Shown: positions 23,667 through 31,817 of the stretch, in pieces
How positions within the stretch are numbered: position 1 is the first letter of the stretch
Layout: the number at the start of each line of letters is the position of its first letter
Assembly (NCBI GenBank): GCA_023422005.1
Contig: JAEZSC010000046.1
Span: 1-39,198, forward strand
Length of the DNA: 39,198 nt
Direction of reading: 5' to 3'
From: Bacillota bacterium
Lineage (GTDB): Bacteria > Bacillota > Clostridia > Christensenellales > UMGS416
Notes under the pieces: model-generated
The model's database searches: none
What the model saw: only the letters and a program-made list of their open reading frames with translations
Told to the model about the DNA's origin: nothing
Translations under genes and position numbers: made by a program

Positions 23667-24821
23667 ATGAAGCGTATCAAGGCGGGCATCGTCGGCACGG
23701 GCTATGTTGGCGTGAGCCATATCGAGGCGATTCGACGGATCGGCTTCGCGGAGCTCGCGGCCGTCACTGACGCCAATGTACCGCTGGCCCGGCGCAAGGC
23801 GGAGGAATATTGTGTGCAACACTGCTATGGCAGCGTGGACGAACTTCTGGCCGACCCTGAAATACAGGTGGTTCATAACTGCACGCCCAACAACCTGCAC
23901 ATGGAGATCAACGAGAAGGTCATCCGCGCGGGCAAGCATCTCTTGTCCGAGAAACCGCTGGCCAGGAGTTCCGAGGAATCCGGCGCACTTTTAAGGCTGC
24001 TAGAGGAGAACCCGGACGTTACTGCGGCGGTCAATTTCAATTACCGCATGAACCCACTGGTGCAGGAGATGCGGCAGCGCGTGAAAAAAGGCGACATCGG
24101 CCGCGTGACGCTCGTGCACGGCAGCTACCTGCAAGACTGGCTGCTATACGACACCGACTACAACTGGCGGCTGGAGCCGGAGGTGTGCGGCGTGTCGCGT
24201 TGTGTGGCGGACATCGGTTCCCACTGGATGGACGCCGTTCAGCATATCACAGGTTCGAACATCGTCGAGGTTTGCTCGGACCTCGTGACGGTAATACCGG
24301 TACGCAAGAAGCCAAATGCACAGGTCGAGACGTTCTCGGTGGTGAAAAGCGCGGAGTGTGAGAAGAAGCCGATCTTTACGGAGGACTGGGGCGCGGTGCT
24401 GTTTAAAATGGACAGCGGTGCGCATGGCGTATTCCACGTCTCAGAGGTGAGCGCAGGTCACGGCAACTTCTTCAATTTCGAAATCGATGGCAGCGAAGCA
24501 TCGCTTGCATGGAACCAGCAAACAGCTGACGAGATGTGGATGGGCTTTCGAGACAAGGATAACTTGCGCGTCATGCGCAACCCCAACAGCCTCTCCCCCG
24601 AGGCGAAGGAGTACTCCTACCTGGCCAAAGGGCACCCGGAAGGTTGGAACGATGCGTTTAAAAACAGTATTCAGAGATTTTACAATTACATCCGGGAAGG
24701 AAAACACGTGAAGGGCGAGGCTCCCGATTTCGCGACGTTTAAGGAGGCGGATAGGCTCATTCGTCTCACCGAGGCGATCGTCAAGTCCAGCCGCGAACGG
24801 CGCTGGATTGCAGTGGATTAG
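23667..24821 (+). CDS. Gfo/Idh/MocA-family sugar dehydrogenase
   Basis: A 384-residue NAD(P)-dependent oxidoreductase acting on a sugar, sugar acid or cyclitol. The Rossmann motif GIVGTGYVG (7-15) is followed by the family's catalytic EKP motif (E95-K96-P97) and, in the C-terminal alpha/beta domain, DIGSHWMDAVQHITG with D182 and H186, which sit in the active site in this family. Length and domain order are normal. Known members include myo-inositol and D-apiose dehydrogenases. AAGGAGATGAG lies before ATG 23667. It is the last gene of the sugar block; a small inverted repeat (24842-24860) followed by TTTTT lies after its stop. Confidence 0.92.
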   Translation: MKRIKAGIVGTGYVGVSHIEAIRRIGFAELAAVTDANVPLARRKAEEYCVQHCYGSVDELLADPEIQVVHNCTPNNLHMEINEKVIRAGKHLLSEKPLARSSEESGALLRLLEENPDVTAAVNFNYRMNPLVQEMRQRVKKGDIGRVTLVHGSYLQDWLLYDTDYNWRLEPEVCGVSRCVADIGSHWMDAVQHITGSNIVEVCSDLVTVIPVRKKPNAQVETFSVVKSAECEKKPIFTEDWGAVLFKMDSGAHGVFHVSEVSAGHGNFFNFEIDGSEASLAWNQQTADEMWMGFRDKDNLRVMRNPNSLSPEAKEYSYLAKGHPEGWNDAFKNSIQRFYNYIREGKHVKGEAPDFATFKEADRLIRLTEAIVKSSRERRWIAVD

Positions 24822-24839
24822 GGAAAGGATTTCTTGCTA

Positions 24840-24871
24840 CGCCTCAGGACTGTGAGGCGGTCGGGATTTTT
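24840..24871 (+). terminator. Weak terminator after the sugar block
   Basis: CGCCTCA / TGAGGCG with a six-base loop, then seven bases and TTTTT. The gap between stem and T tract makes it a weak candidate. It sits between the Gfo/Idh/MocA gene and the dehydrogenase at 24900. Confidence 0.45.
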
Positions 24872-24899
24872 GTGCTGGAATGATGAAGGAGTAAATCTT

Positions 24900-26153
24900 A
24901 TGTACAATCCCTATGACAACATGCTTAAAGTTCTTGACAGGGCGGCAGGTATGTTGGGGCTTATGGAGAGCGACTATATCGCCCTGAAATACCCTGAGCG
25001 GGAGTTGAAGGTTTCGATACCGGTTCAGATGGACAACGGAAGTATCCGCGTGTTCGAGGGCTACCGCGTGCAACACTCAACGAGCCGGGGGCCCGCCAAG
25101 GGCGGCATACGCTACCACCAGCAGGTGGACATCGACGAGGTTAAGGCGCTTGCGGCGTGGATGAGCTTTAAGTGCGCGGTGGTCAATATTCCATACGGCG
25201 GAGCGAAGGGTGCTGTGAAGGTGGATCCCTCAGAGCTCTCCAAGGACGAACTCAAGCGCCTGACGCGGCGGTACACGGCAATGATTCTGCCCCTGATCGG
25301 CCCGGAAAAGGACATCCCCGCACCGGACGTGAATACCAATGCCGAGATCATGGGTTGGATTATGGACACCTACAGCATGTTCCAGGGCTACACAGTGCCG
25401 GGGGTTGTAACGGGCAAGCCGGTGGATGTGGGCGGATCTTTGGGGCGCCGGGAGGCCACGGGTCGGGGCGTGATGCTCACGACGCGGGAGATGCTGCAAC
25501 GCAATGGCATACCGATACTGGGCGCTACAGTGGCGGTGCAAGGCATGGGAAATGTTGGCGGCACGGCGGCGAAGCTTTTGCACAACGAGGGCTGTAAAAT
25601 CGTGGCAGTGAGCGATGTCTCCGGCGGTGTTTACCGCAAGGAGGGATTGGATATGGACGGCATACTGAAATTTCTCGCCGCGAACCACGGAAAGTTCCTG
25701 AAAGACTATGAAGCGTCGGACATCTCACGCATCTCGAATGATGAGCTTCTTAAGCTGGACGTGGACATATTGATCCCCGCGGCGCTTGAGAACCAAATCA
25801 CTGAGGAGATTGCACAACATGTGAAAGCACGATACATCATCGAGGGCGCCAACGGCCCCACCACGGTGGAGGCGGACAAGATACTGGAAGCGAAGGGTGT
25901 TAAGGTGGCGCCGGACATCTTGGCTAACGCGGGCGGTGTAGTGGTTTCCTACTTCGAGTGGGTGCGGAACATACAGTCAATGTCATGGGACGAGGACGAA
26001 GTGAACCGTACGCTCGAGAAGATTATGGTAAGGGCATTCGACGAGGTGTGGGCCAAGACGCAGGAGTTTGATACAACGCTGCGAATGGGGGCTTACATTC
26101 TTGCCATTGACAGGATTGTGAAAGCCAAGAAAAGCCGAGGCGTTTTCCCATGA
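24900..26153 (+). CDS. Glu/Leu/Phe/Val dehydrogenase, probably glutamate dehydrogenase
   Basis: Interconverts glutamate and 2-oxoglutarate plus ammonia with NAD(P). The 417-residue protein is of the small hexameric type (410-430 residues). It has the substrate-binding GPAKGGIRYH (K67), FKCAVVNIPYGGAKGAV (K91 and catalytic-region K103), APDVNT (D143), and the dinucleotide-binding VQGMGNVGG (213-221). ATG 24900 is supported by AAGGAG 8 bases upstream. Leucine or phenylalanine as substrate cannot be excluded, but the length and motifs fit glutamate dehydrogenase best. It seems to be a single-gene unit between the sugar block and the minus-strand CotH unit. Confidence 0.93.
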   Translation: MYNPYDNMLKVLDRAAGMLGLMESDYIALKYPERELKVSIPVQMDNGSIRVFEGYRVQHSTSRGPAKGGIRYHQQVDIDEVKALAAWMSFKCAVVNIPYGGAKGAVKVDPSELSKDELKRLTRRYTAMILPLIGPEKDIPAPDVNTNAEIMGWIMDTYSMFQGYTVPGVVTGKPVDVGGSLGRREATGRGVMLTTREMLQRNGIPILGATVAVQGMGNVGGTAAKLLHNEGCKIVAVSDVSGGVYRKEGLDMDGILKFLAANHGKFLKDYEASDISRISNDELLKLDVDILIPAALENQITEEIAQHVKARYIIEGANGPTTVEADKILEAKGVKVAPDILANAGGVVVSYFEWVRNIQSMSWDEDEVNRTLEKIMVRAFDEVWAKTQEFDTTLRMGAYILAIDRIVKAKKSRGVFP

Positions 26154-26225
26154 GCGTATTGAACGCTTTAAAACTGCAGCGTTTCAGACCGTTTTGATCG
26201 GTAACATTACCTCAGTTTTCGGAAA

Positions 26226-26267
26226 TAAAAGAGGTGTTCGGCGGGGGGAGAAGTTCCCCCGCCGAAC
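26226..26267 (-). terminator. Terminator of the CotH-VTC-DUF4956 unit
   Basis: A perfect 12 bp stem (GTTCGGCGGGGG / CCCCCGCCGAAC on the plus strand, 26236-26247 and 26256-26267) with an eight-base loop. On the minus strand it is followed by a T-rich stretch (CTCTTTTATTT), so it ends the minus-strand transcript 5 bases after the DUF4956 gene. Confidence 0.85.
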
Positions 26268-26271
26268 GGCG

Positions 26272-26958
26272 TTATGCGCCGTAGTCCCCCTGGAAACTGA
26301 CCAGCGTAGCGTCGTAGACGCCGTTGATGCGCAGGAAATCATTGACCAGCGTGCTGTTGTCGCCGGGCAGGCGCAGCTCCATCGTGATCTCCACGCCATT
26401 CTGTGTCACGGTCTTGCTCTTGAGGCGGGCGTTGCGCGGCAGCTTGTGCAGCGCGTAGGCCACCTCGCTGGCGCTATTGAAGTCATGGCGCACGATCAGC
26501 AGATAGGGGAAGCTGCCGCGGCCTTTGATCATGTTCATGACATAGAGCACAAGGCCGATGCCCGCCGCGGCGATCACGCCGACCAGATAGAACGTCTCAC
26601 CCGCGCCCAGCACGATTCCCATGGCCACGGCCCAGAACATATAGACGGTGTCCATGGCTTCCTTGACCGCCGTGCGGAAACGGACGATGGACAGCGCGCC
26701 CACCATGCCCAGAGAGAGCACCACGTTGGATGTCATGATGCGGATGATCAGCGCGGTCACCAGCAGCAGCATGACCAGAGAGATGTTGAAGTTGCGGCTG
26801 TACAGCACGCCGCTGAAGGTGCGCTTGTAGACATAGAAGATGAAAAGGCCCACACCCAGTGCGAGCAGCAGCATCAGCACAATGGCGACGACACTGGTGC
26901 CGCCCTGGCTTGCGATCTGGTCCACGAAACCCTTTTTGAAGATGTCGCCGAAGTTCAT
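26272..26958 (-). CDS. DUF4956 family membrane protein
   Basis: A 228-residue integral membrane protein with about four to five helices in the first 140 residues (roughly 22-44, 56-75, 80-92, 105-120, 122-142) and a cytoplasmic C-terminal domain of mixed alpha/beta sequence. The conserved polar segment between helices, GALSIVRFRTAVKEAMDTVY (about 87-106), is the hallmark of the family. Function is unknown; in Bacillota the gene regularly sits with a VTC-domain protein and a CotH-type protein, as here. ATG 26958 is preceded by AGGAGG. It is the last gene of the unit, 33 bp after the VTC gene. Confidence 0.88.
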   Translation of the reverse strand: MNFGDIFKKGFVDQIASQGGTSVVAIVLMLLLALGVGLFIFYVYKRTFSGVLYSRNFNISLVMLLLVTALIIRIMTSNVVLSLGMVGALSIVRFRTAVKEAMDTVYMFWAVAMGIVLGAGETFYLVGVIAAAGIGLVLYVMNMIKGRGSFPYLLIVRHDFNSASEVAYALHKLPRNARLKSKTVTQNGVEITMELRLPGDNSTLVNDFLRINGVYDATLVSFQGDYGA

Positions 26959-26991
26959 AAACGTCCTCCTAAGTAAACTCCAATGTAGAAC

Positions 26992-27681
26992 CTAACCATG
27001 AAAGCGGCGGCACAGAACATATTTGGACACCGCCAGCCGCTGGGCGTTCAAACCCTGTATCAACGCCTTGATATGCGGCGGGAACAGGTTGTCATATTTG
27101 ACTTCCATCACCATCGTGCCCGGCTCCATGACGGGCACTGCCGATGTGCGCTCGGAGAAGAGGTCCAAAGAGTAGTTGCCCGAGTGAAGGTCTCGATCGA
27201 AGGTGATGCGGATGTTGCCTGCGGGGTAGAGATAGGCCTCGCGCCAATAATCCACGATGACCTTGGGCCTGAGCACTCGGGATCGCATTTTGGCGTAGAA
27301 CTCCCGCATGAGCGGGCTGTCGCTCTCCAGCAGCGCATCTGCGTCACCGGACAGCAAGCGGTCGCATTGCCCCCGTGACATTTTAGCAGATTGCTTGGAC
27401 GTATAGTAGACGACTTTGGATTTCTTTTCCAGCACGATATCGCCGGTGGCGCGATAGGTACGGATGCGAAACTTCTCACGGTATTCGTCGCCGTTGGTCT
27501 TTTCGAACAGAGCCGTGTTTTCCGGGTCGTCAAAGTACAGGCTGCGGATGTGATAGCCCCGGGTGGCGGCGTCAGCGTTGCTGTCCAGGGGCATGAACGC
27601 CATCAGCCGGTCTCGCAGCCACAGATAGTCGGCATCGCTTAGCACATATTTCAGCTCGTGCCGCAGCACGTTTTTATCCAA
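26992..27681 (-). CDS. VTC-domain (polyphosphate polymerase-type) protein
   Basis: A 229-residue protein of the VTC superfamily; the yeast VTC4 domain makes polyphosphate from ATP in a tunnel lined with basic residues. The expected pattern is present: HELKYVL (8-14), YHIRSLYFDDP (43-53), REKFRIRTYR (68-77), LEKKSKV (84-90), PKVIVDYWREAY (139-150), RITFDRDL, MEVKYD (192-197) and AVSKYVLC. Activity in bacterial homologues next to CotH genes is not established. The start is probably TTG 27681 because AAGGAGGT lies 4 bases upstream of it; the ATG at 27744 has no such site. It is 81 bp after the CotH gene. Confidence 0.87.
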   Translation of the reverse strand: MDKNVLRHELKYVLSDADYLWLRDRLMAFMPLDSNADAATRGYHIRSLYFDDPENTALFEKTNGDEYREKFRIRTYRATGDIVLEKKSKVVYYTSKQSAKMSRGQCDRLLSGDADALLESDSPLMREFYAKMRSRVLRPKVIVDYWREAYLYPAGNIRITFDRDLHSGNYSLDLFSERTSAVPVMEPGTMVMEVKYDNLFPPHIKALIQGLNAQRLAVSKYVLCRRFHG

Positions 27682-27762
27682 AGCTACCTCCTTTTGTTGC
27701 ACAGGCAGATCAATGCTGCATCCGTACTGGCTATGCAGCGGCAATTTTAATTGCCGCCGCCT

Positions 27763-30700
27763 TTATTTACCGGTCAACGTCTGCATCTCGGCATCGGACA
27801 GATTGAAGTACTGCTGCAGGTAGAACAGGTTCATGTCCGGGCGAATCTTCGCGAAGGTTTTGAGAAGCTCGACCTGCACGCTCTTCCAGCGCGCCACGGT
27901 GCCGTTGTCCCACTTGTCCTTGTCTCGCTGCATGTAGGGCTCGATGTTGGCGACAAGCTCGTCTATGCGCTGCAGCACGTGCTGGGTCTCGAAGGTCACC
28001 TTGGTGTGGTACACGAACCGCTCGATGAACTTCTGGCGGAAGGCTTCGTTCTGCAGCAGGCCGCGGATCAGCGAGTTGTCAAAGCTGTTGCCCACGCCAT
28101 TGCCTTCGGGGTTCAGGAATTCCGTGAACGTATCCTGATAGGCTTTGGAGCTGTCCTGGTTGGCGTGGAAGAAGCCCCAGTCCAGGTCATAGAGGATCCA
28201 ACGCCATTTGCCTTCGGGCGTCCGTGGCTTCCAGAAGCGAACGTTGCCAAGGTCCGAGTTCACCGAGTACATCTCCAGTATGACCCAGTCCATATAGTTA
28301 TCGATGTCCACCTTGGACGCTACGTAATCATAATTCTCCTGCACGCTCAGGTCGTGGGTCTTTACGTATTCGATGAGCGCCTTGTATTCTTTGTTGGAGC
28401 CGTTCATCACAGCGCCGTTGCCCTCGAGCATGTCCACGCGCTCCGGGTCCACGTTGTGGTGCTGCGCGATGAAATGCTCGGTGATCTTCTCCATGATGTC
28501 GTAGACGCCCCAGAACTCGCCGTTGATGAACACGATACCCTGGCGGCTGGCCTGATAATCCACGTTGCTGGTCTCGGCTGCCAGGCTCAGCTGCAGCGCC
28601 GTGCGGATGCGCGACATGTTGGCGTCCTGGGCGCTGTTGCGCACGATGAAGCTCTTGTAGCTCGTGTACGGCAGATCCGGGAAGATCGGGTAGTCGAAAG
28701 AATTCTTCCCGTAGATGTTTCGCGCGATCAACGCGAAGGACTTCTGGTCGTTGCCGCGGGAATACTGACCGTAGATCCTCAGCCCGAAGTCCTGCGAGAA
28801 GCCAACGGTGCCGTCGGTCTCCAGCAGCTCCACATGGGCGGGGCGTTCCCAATCCTTCCAAAAGTTGGCGCCCTTGTGGGGAAAGGTACTTGTCCAACCG
28901 GGGCCTTTGGCGTAGATGCCGGTCTGCTCGTCGAAGAGATTCTTCGGGTCGGTCACGATGCTGACGATGGGCAGGTTGATGTCCTCATCGATCAGATACG
29001 TGGAGCACACGGCATTGCTGGGCAGATAGCCGTCGCGGTAGGCGATGGCGCGAATGACCGTTGTCTTATCCAAATTAAAGGCCTGGCCGTAAACCGGGCT
29101 GTTCTGATCCGGCGTCTTGCTGTCGGTCGTGTAGTGGATCTGATCATTGCTGTCGTAGGTTGTCAGCTCCACAAGCTGCGCGCCGTCATACTGGCCGGCA
29201 TTCAGCGAGAAGATCGGGTCCGGCGCGAAGCCGGGGTATCCGTCGCCGTTGGCCGCGCCGGGCGTGGGCTGCGTGATGTATTCATAGAGCTTGCTTCCCT
29301 GGGGCCGGCCGTAGGTCATGTCGTTGTGCAGCGCCGGCAGCAGGCAGCGGTCGGCCACCGTGCCGTCGGGCTTGCTCAGCAGCAGCACACCGCCATCCAG
29401 GCTCAGATCAAAATCCGTGTGTAATTTTTTTTTTGCCGCCGCATCCTCGTCCTTGAGGTTGCGCTCGTCAGCGTAGACCACCAGATATTCGCCACTTTGC
29501 AGTGTGATATCGGGGAACCGCCATCGCCCAAGCTCGTTGGCCTTGTCCGTCAGGCCCCAGTTACTCAAGTTGACAGTCTTGTCGGACTGATTATAAAGTT
29601 CTATCCAACTGGGATAATCCTCAAATTCGTCGTCCTTGATGGTGGTGACATTGCCGCTCATGACCTCGCTGATGACGATGGATTGCTTATCCAGGTCGGC
29701 ATACAGCGAAGGCTGCAGGGCGTTGAAGCCGTCTTCGGTGTTGGCCTGGCCGGGCGTGGGGTGGGTGAACACCTTCCACTGATCCGTGCCGGGGATCAGA
29801 CCATAGGACGTGTCGTCCTTCAAGTTGTTGATTTGGATCTCGGAGGCGATCATGCCCTGTACGTTGGCCAGATACAGCGATTCCTGATAGGAACTCACAC
29901 CGAAGTTGGCGTGCAGCTCTTCAGCGGGATCGGTACGGTTTTTTCCACTCAGATATACGACCAGATACTGCTTGGGCGCGATCTTGACGTCGGGGAAGAC
30001 CCAGCGCTTGGGGTCGGTTTCGCTCTTGCTCAGGCCCCAGCCTTTCAGGTTGATCTCCTCATCGGAGCCGTTGTATAGCTCCACCCAGTCGCTGTAGTCG
30101 CCGTCCTTGTCGTGGTTCACGGTGTTGTTGCCGGGCATGACCTCGCTCAAGACCACCGGCGAGCCGGTGATGCGGCGGGTCTCCAGAAAAGCGGCATAGC
30201 CCTCGTTGGTATTGGGATAACCGGGCGTGGGCTTCTCCACAACGGACCAATCGTTCAGAGACGTCATGTCGGCGGCATAGGAAAAGTTGTTGCCTACCGA
30301 GGGCAGCGTGATCTGCTGCAGCTCGGCACCGTCGGGGTCGCTCAACAGCACCGTTTCACCGGCGGAGCTCACGGAGAACGCGGCGTGCATCTCGCTCTTT
30401 TCGGCGACGTCGTCGCTCTTTAGGCCGGACGCATATACGACGACAAACTTGCCCGGTTCCAGCACGTAGGTAGGGAACACGAAGGCTTGCGGCTTTTTGA
30501 TCTTGTCGCTCAGGGAATAGCCCTCCAGATTCACGGGCTTGTCCGTGGGGTTGTAGATCTCGATCAAGTCATAATAGTTGCCATCGGCGGAACACAGTAT
30601 GCCCTTGTTTGCGGGCATTACCTCGCTTATGACGATATGGCTGCCGGTGGCGGCGATGCCATCCTTGGCGCCGGTGCCGGCGGTTTTGCTAGGCGCCAGC

Positions 30701-30891
30701 GCTGACGTGCTGCCCACGGACTTCACCACGGCAAACACCAAAAGCGCCAACGCGGCCAGGATGACGATATCAAATATGCGGCGGCGGCCTTCGGGCTCCC
30801 GCGTCTGTGAGGCTTTGCGCTCCATCGGCTGGGCCTCTGCGGGTTGCGTGCGACGCTGCGTGCGGCCGCTGCGACCTGTCCTCATAGTCAT
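27763..30891 (-). CDS. CotH-family protein with three lamin-tail domains
   Basis: A 1042-residue membrane-anchored surface protein: a basic cytoplasmic N-terminus (1-38), one membrane helix (39-58), three tandem lamin-tail domains (about 85-200, 245-360 and 405-525, each opening VISEVMP/VLSEVMP/VISEVMS and each closed by P-T-P-G-x-x-N), a chitobiase-type beta domain (about 560-632, YTTDSKTPD), and a C-terminal CotH kinase domain (about 638-1000). The last has GLRIYGQYSRGNDQKSFAL, NGEFWGVYDIMEKI, and YDLDWGF with D902/D904 as metal-binding candidates. CotH is an atypical protein kinase, first known from the spore coat. Start ATG 30891 has AGGAG 13 bases upstream; ATG 30885 is possible. First gene of the three-gene unit. 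Confidence 0.92.
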   Translation of the reverse strand: MTMRTGRSGRTQRRTQPAEAQPMERKASQTREPEGRRRIFDIVILAALALLVFAVVKSVGSTSALAPSKTAGTGAKDGIAATGSHIVISEVMPANKGILCSADGNYYDLIEIYNPTDKPVNLEGYSLSDKIKKPQAFVFPTYVLEPGKFVVVYASGLKSDDVAEKSEMHAAFSVSSAGETVLLSDPDGAELQQITLPSVGNNFSYAADMTSLNDWSVVEKPTPGYPNTNEGYAAFLETRRITGSPVVLSEVMPGNNTVNHDKDGDYSDWVELYNGSDEEINLKGWGLSKSETDPKRWVFPDVKIAPKQYLVVYLSGKNRTDPAEELHANFGVSSYQESLYLANVQGMIASEIQINNLKDDTSYGLIPGTDQWKVFTHPTPGQANTEDGFNALQPSLYADLDKQSIVISEVMSGNVTTIKDDEFEDYPSWIELYNQSDKTVNLSNWGLTDKANELGRWRFPDITLQSGEYLVVYADERNLKDEDAAAKKKLHTDFDLSLDGGVLLLSKPDGTVADRCLLPALHNDMTYGRPQGSKLYEYITQPTPGAANGDGYPGFAPDPIFSLNAGQYDGAQLVELTTYDSNDQIHYTTDSKTPDQNSPVYGQAFNLDKTTVIRAIAYRDGYLPSNAVCSTYLIDEDINLPIVSIVTDPKNLFDEQTGIYAKGPGWTSTFPHKGANFWKDWERPAHVELLETDGTVGFSQDFGLRIYGQYSRGNDQKSFALIARNIYGKNSFDYPIFPDLPYTSYKSFIVRNSAQDANMSRIRTALQLSLAAETSNVDYQASRQGIVFINGEFWGVYDIMEKITEHFIAQHHNVDPERVDMLEGNGAVMNGSNKEYKALIEYVKTHDLSVQENYDYVASKVDIDNYMDWVILEMYSVNSDLGNVRFWKPRTPEGKWRWILYDLDWGFFHANQDSSKAYQDTFTEFLNPEGNGVGNSFDNSLIRGLLQNEAFRQKFIERFVYHTKVTFETQHVLQRIDELVANIEPYMQRDKDKWDNGTVARWKSVQVELLKTFAKIRPDMNLFYLQQYFNLSDAEMQTLTGK

Positions 30892-30946
30892 TGGATTGCT
30901 TCAACTCCTGATCCAAACATAAGTTTGAAATAATTCTTACACACTT

Positions 30947-30974
30947 ATTATAGGTTTATATGGTGAAAAGTCAA
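30947..30974 (-). promoter_or_regulatory. Promoter of the CotH-VTC-DUF4956 unit
   Basis: On the minus strand TTGACT (30974-30969), a 16 bp spacer and TATAAT (30952-30947) lie about 55 bases before the CotH start. The -35 overlaps the last codons of the NUDIX gene, so the CotH unit can be read independently. Confidence 0.7.
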
Positions 30975-31603
30975 ATTCTATAATTATCAATCCAACCAAG
31001 TTCTTCAATCGCATCGAGTATCATCAAAGCGTGATCGGAAGCAATGCTACTGCGCATTATTCTGCGTTTTTTGCCCTCTTCACGGATTTCTGCGTCAGCG
31101 TAATATTCACTATTACGAACAGAAAGGAGATGGTTTGCAGCACTGCCATCTTTTGTTACTTCTAACGCAATATCGAACAAACCCGCGTAGGCAGCGTCAT
31201 CGCCCGCATGAAAGGTAATTTGCCCATCGATGTGCGCGATATAAGCAACGCTAACAATGCGCAATCGCGGATCGCGGCCAACCGTGCCGTATGCTCCCAG
31301 CTGATGCAAGGGAGTGCCGGTGATGCCGGTTTCTTCCATAAGTTCGCGGGCAGCGCCGTCTTCCAGTTCTTCGTCCATCTCCAGAAAGCCGCCGGGCAGC
31401 GCCAGCATGCCATAGCTCGGGTGGCGGCCGCGGCGGATCATCATCAGGCGGGGCTTGCCCTGGCCATGCTGAAAAAGCAGGATGTCCGTGGTCACGGCAG
31501 GCAGCTCATAGGCCCGAGGGTCATATTCCTTGAGAAACTGCCGCAGCGTTTTGCCGCGATCGTCGGTCTGCTCCAGATCGGCTTCGGTGGGGTACCAAAA
31601 CAT
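30971..31603 (-). CDS. NUDIX hydrolase
   Basis: Hydrolyses a nucleoside diphosphate linked to another moiety. The 210-residue protein has a perfect Nudix box, GGFLEMDEELEDGAARELMEETGI at 71-94 (G-x5-E-x7-REL-x-EE-x-G-I). The part in front (DILLFQHGQGKPRLMMIRRG) and the later GRDPRLRIVSVAYIA resemble ADP-ribose/NAD-type or NrtR-like Nudix domains, but no winged-helix domain is evident. ATG 31603 is used with an AAGAAGG site 9 bases upstream; the frame is open further 5' but without a good start. Convergence or co-regulation with the CotH unit is not clear; the gene is divergent from secA. Confidence 0.88.
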   Translation of the reverse strand: MFWYPTEADLEQTDDRGKTLRQFLKEYDPRAYELPAVTTDILLFQHGQGKPRLMMIRRGRHPSYGMLALPGGFLEMDEELEDGAARELMEETGITGTPLHQLGAYGTVGRDPRLRIVSVAYIAHIDGQITFHAGDDAAYAGLFDIALEVTKDGSAANHLLSVRNSEYYADAEIREEGKKRRIMRSSIASDHALMILDAIEELGWIDNYRI

Positions 31604-31742
31604 GAAGGGCGGCCTTCTTTCTTCCACAATCCCAGATATATTATCATAAAACCGGTGTTTTTTCCCAAAGTTTACAACTTCTTTAAGGTTTGTCCATATC
31701 TTCTTGGTAGCATTCAGACTGCCGGTTTGTATGCAGGTCATT

Positions 31743-31771
31743 TTGACAGCCGCACATAGCGATGGTAGAAT
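31743..31771 (+). promoter_or_regulatory. Promoter of secA
   Basis: A perfect -35 TTGACA (31743-31748), a 17 bp spacer and -10 TAGAAT (31766-31771) lie 47 bases before the secA start codon. Confidence 0.82.
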
Positions 31772-31817
31772 GTACATTTGAATGGGAACAATGCCAAAGA
31801 AAAGGCAAGGTAACAAA

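Noticed and set aside
27751..29424. Long open frame on the plus strand (557 codons) opposite the CotH gene
   Set aside because: It is antisense to a gene with clear domains and has no ribosome binding site; it follows from the third-position GC of the CotH gene.
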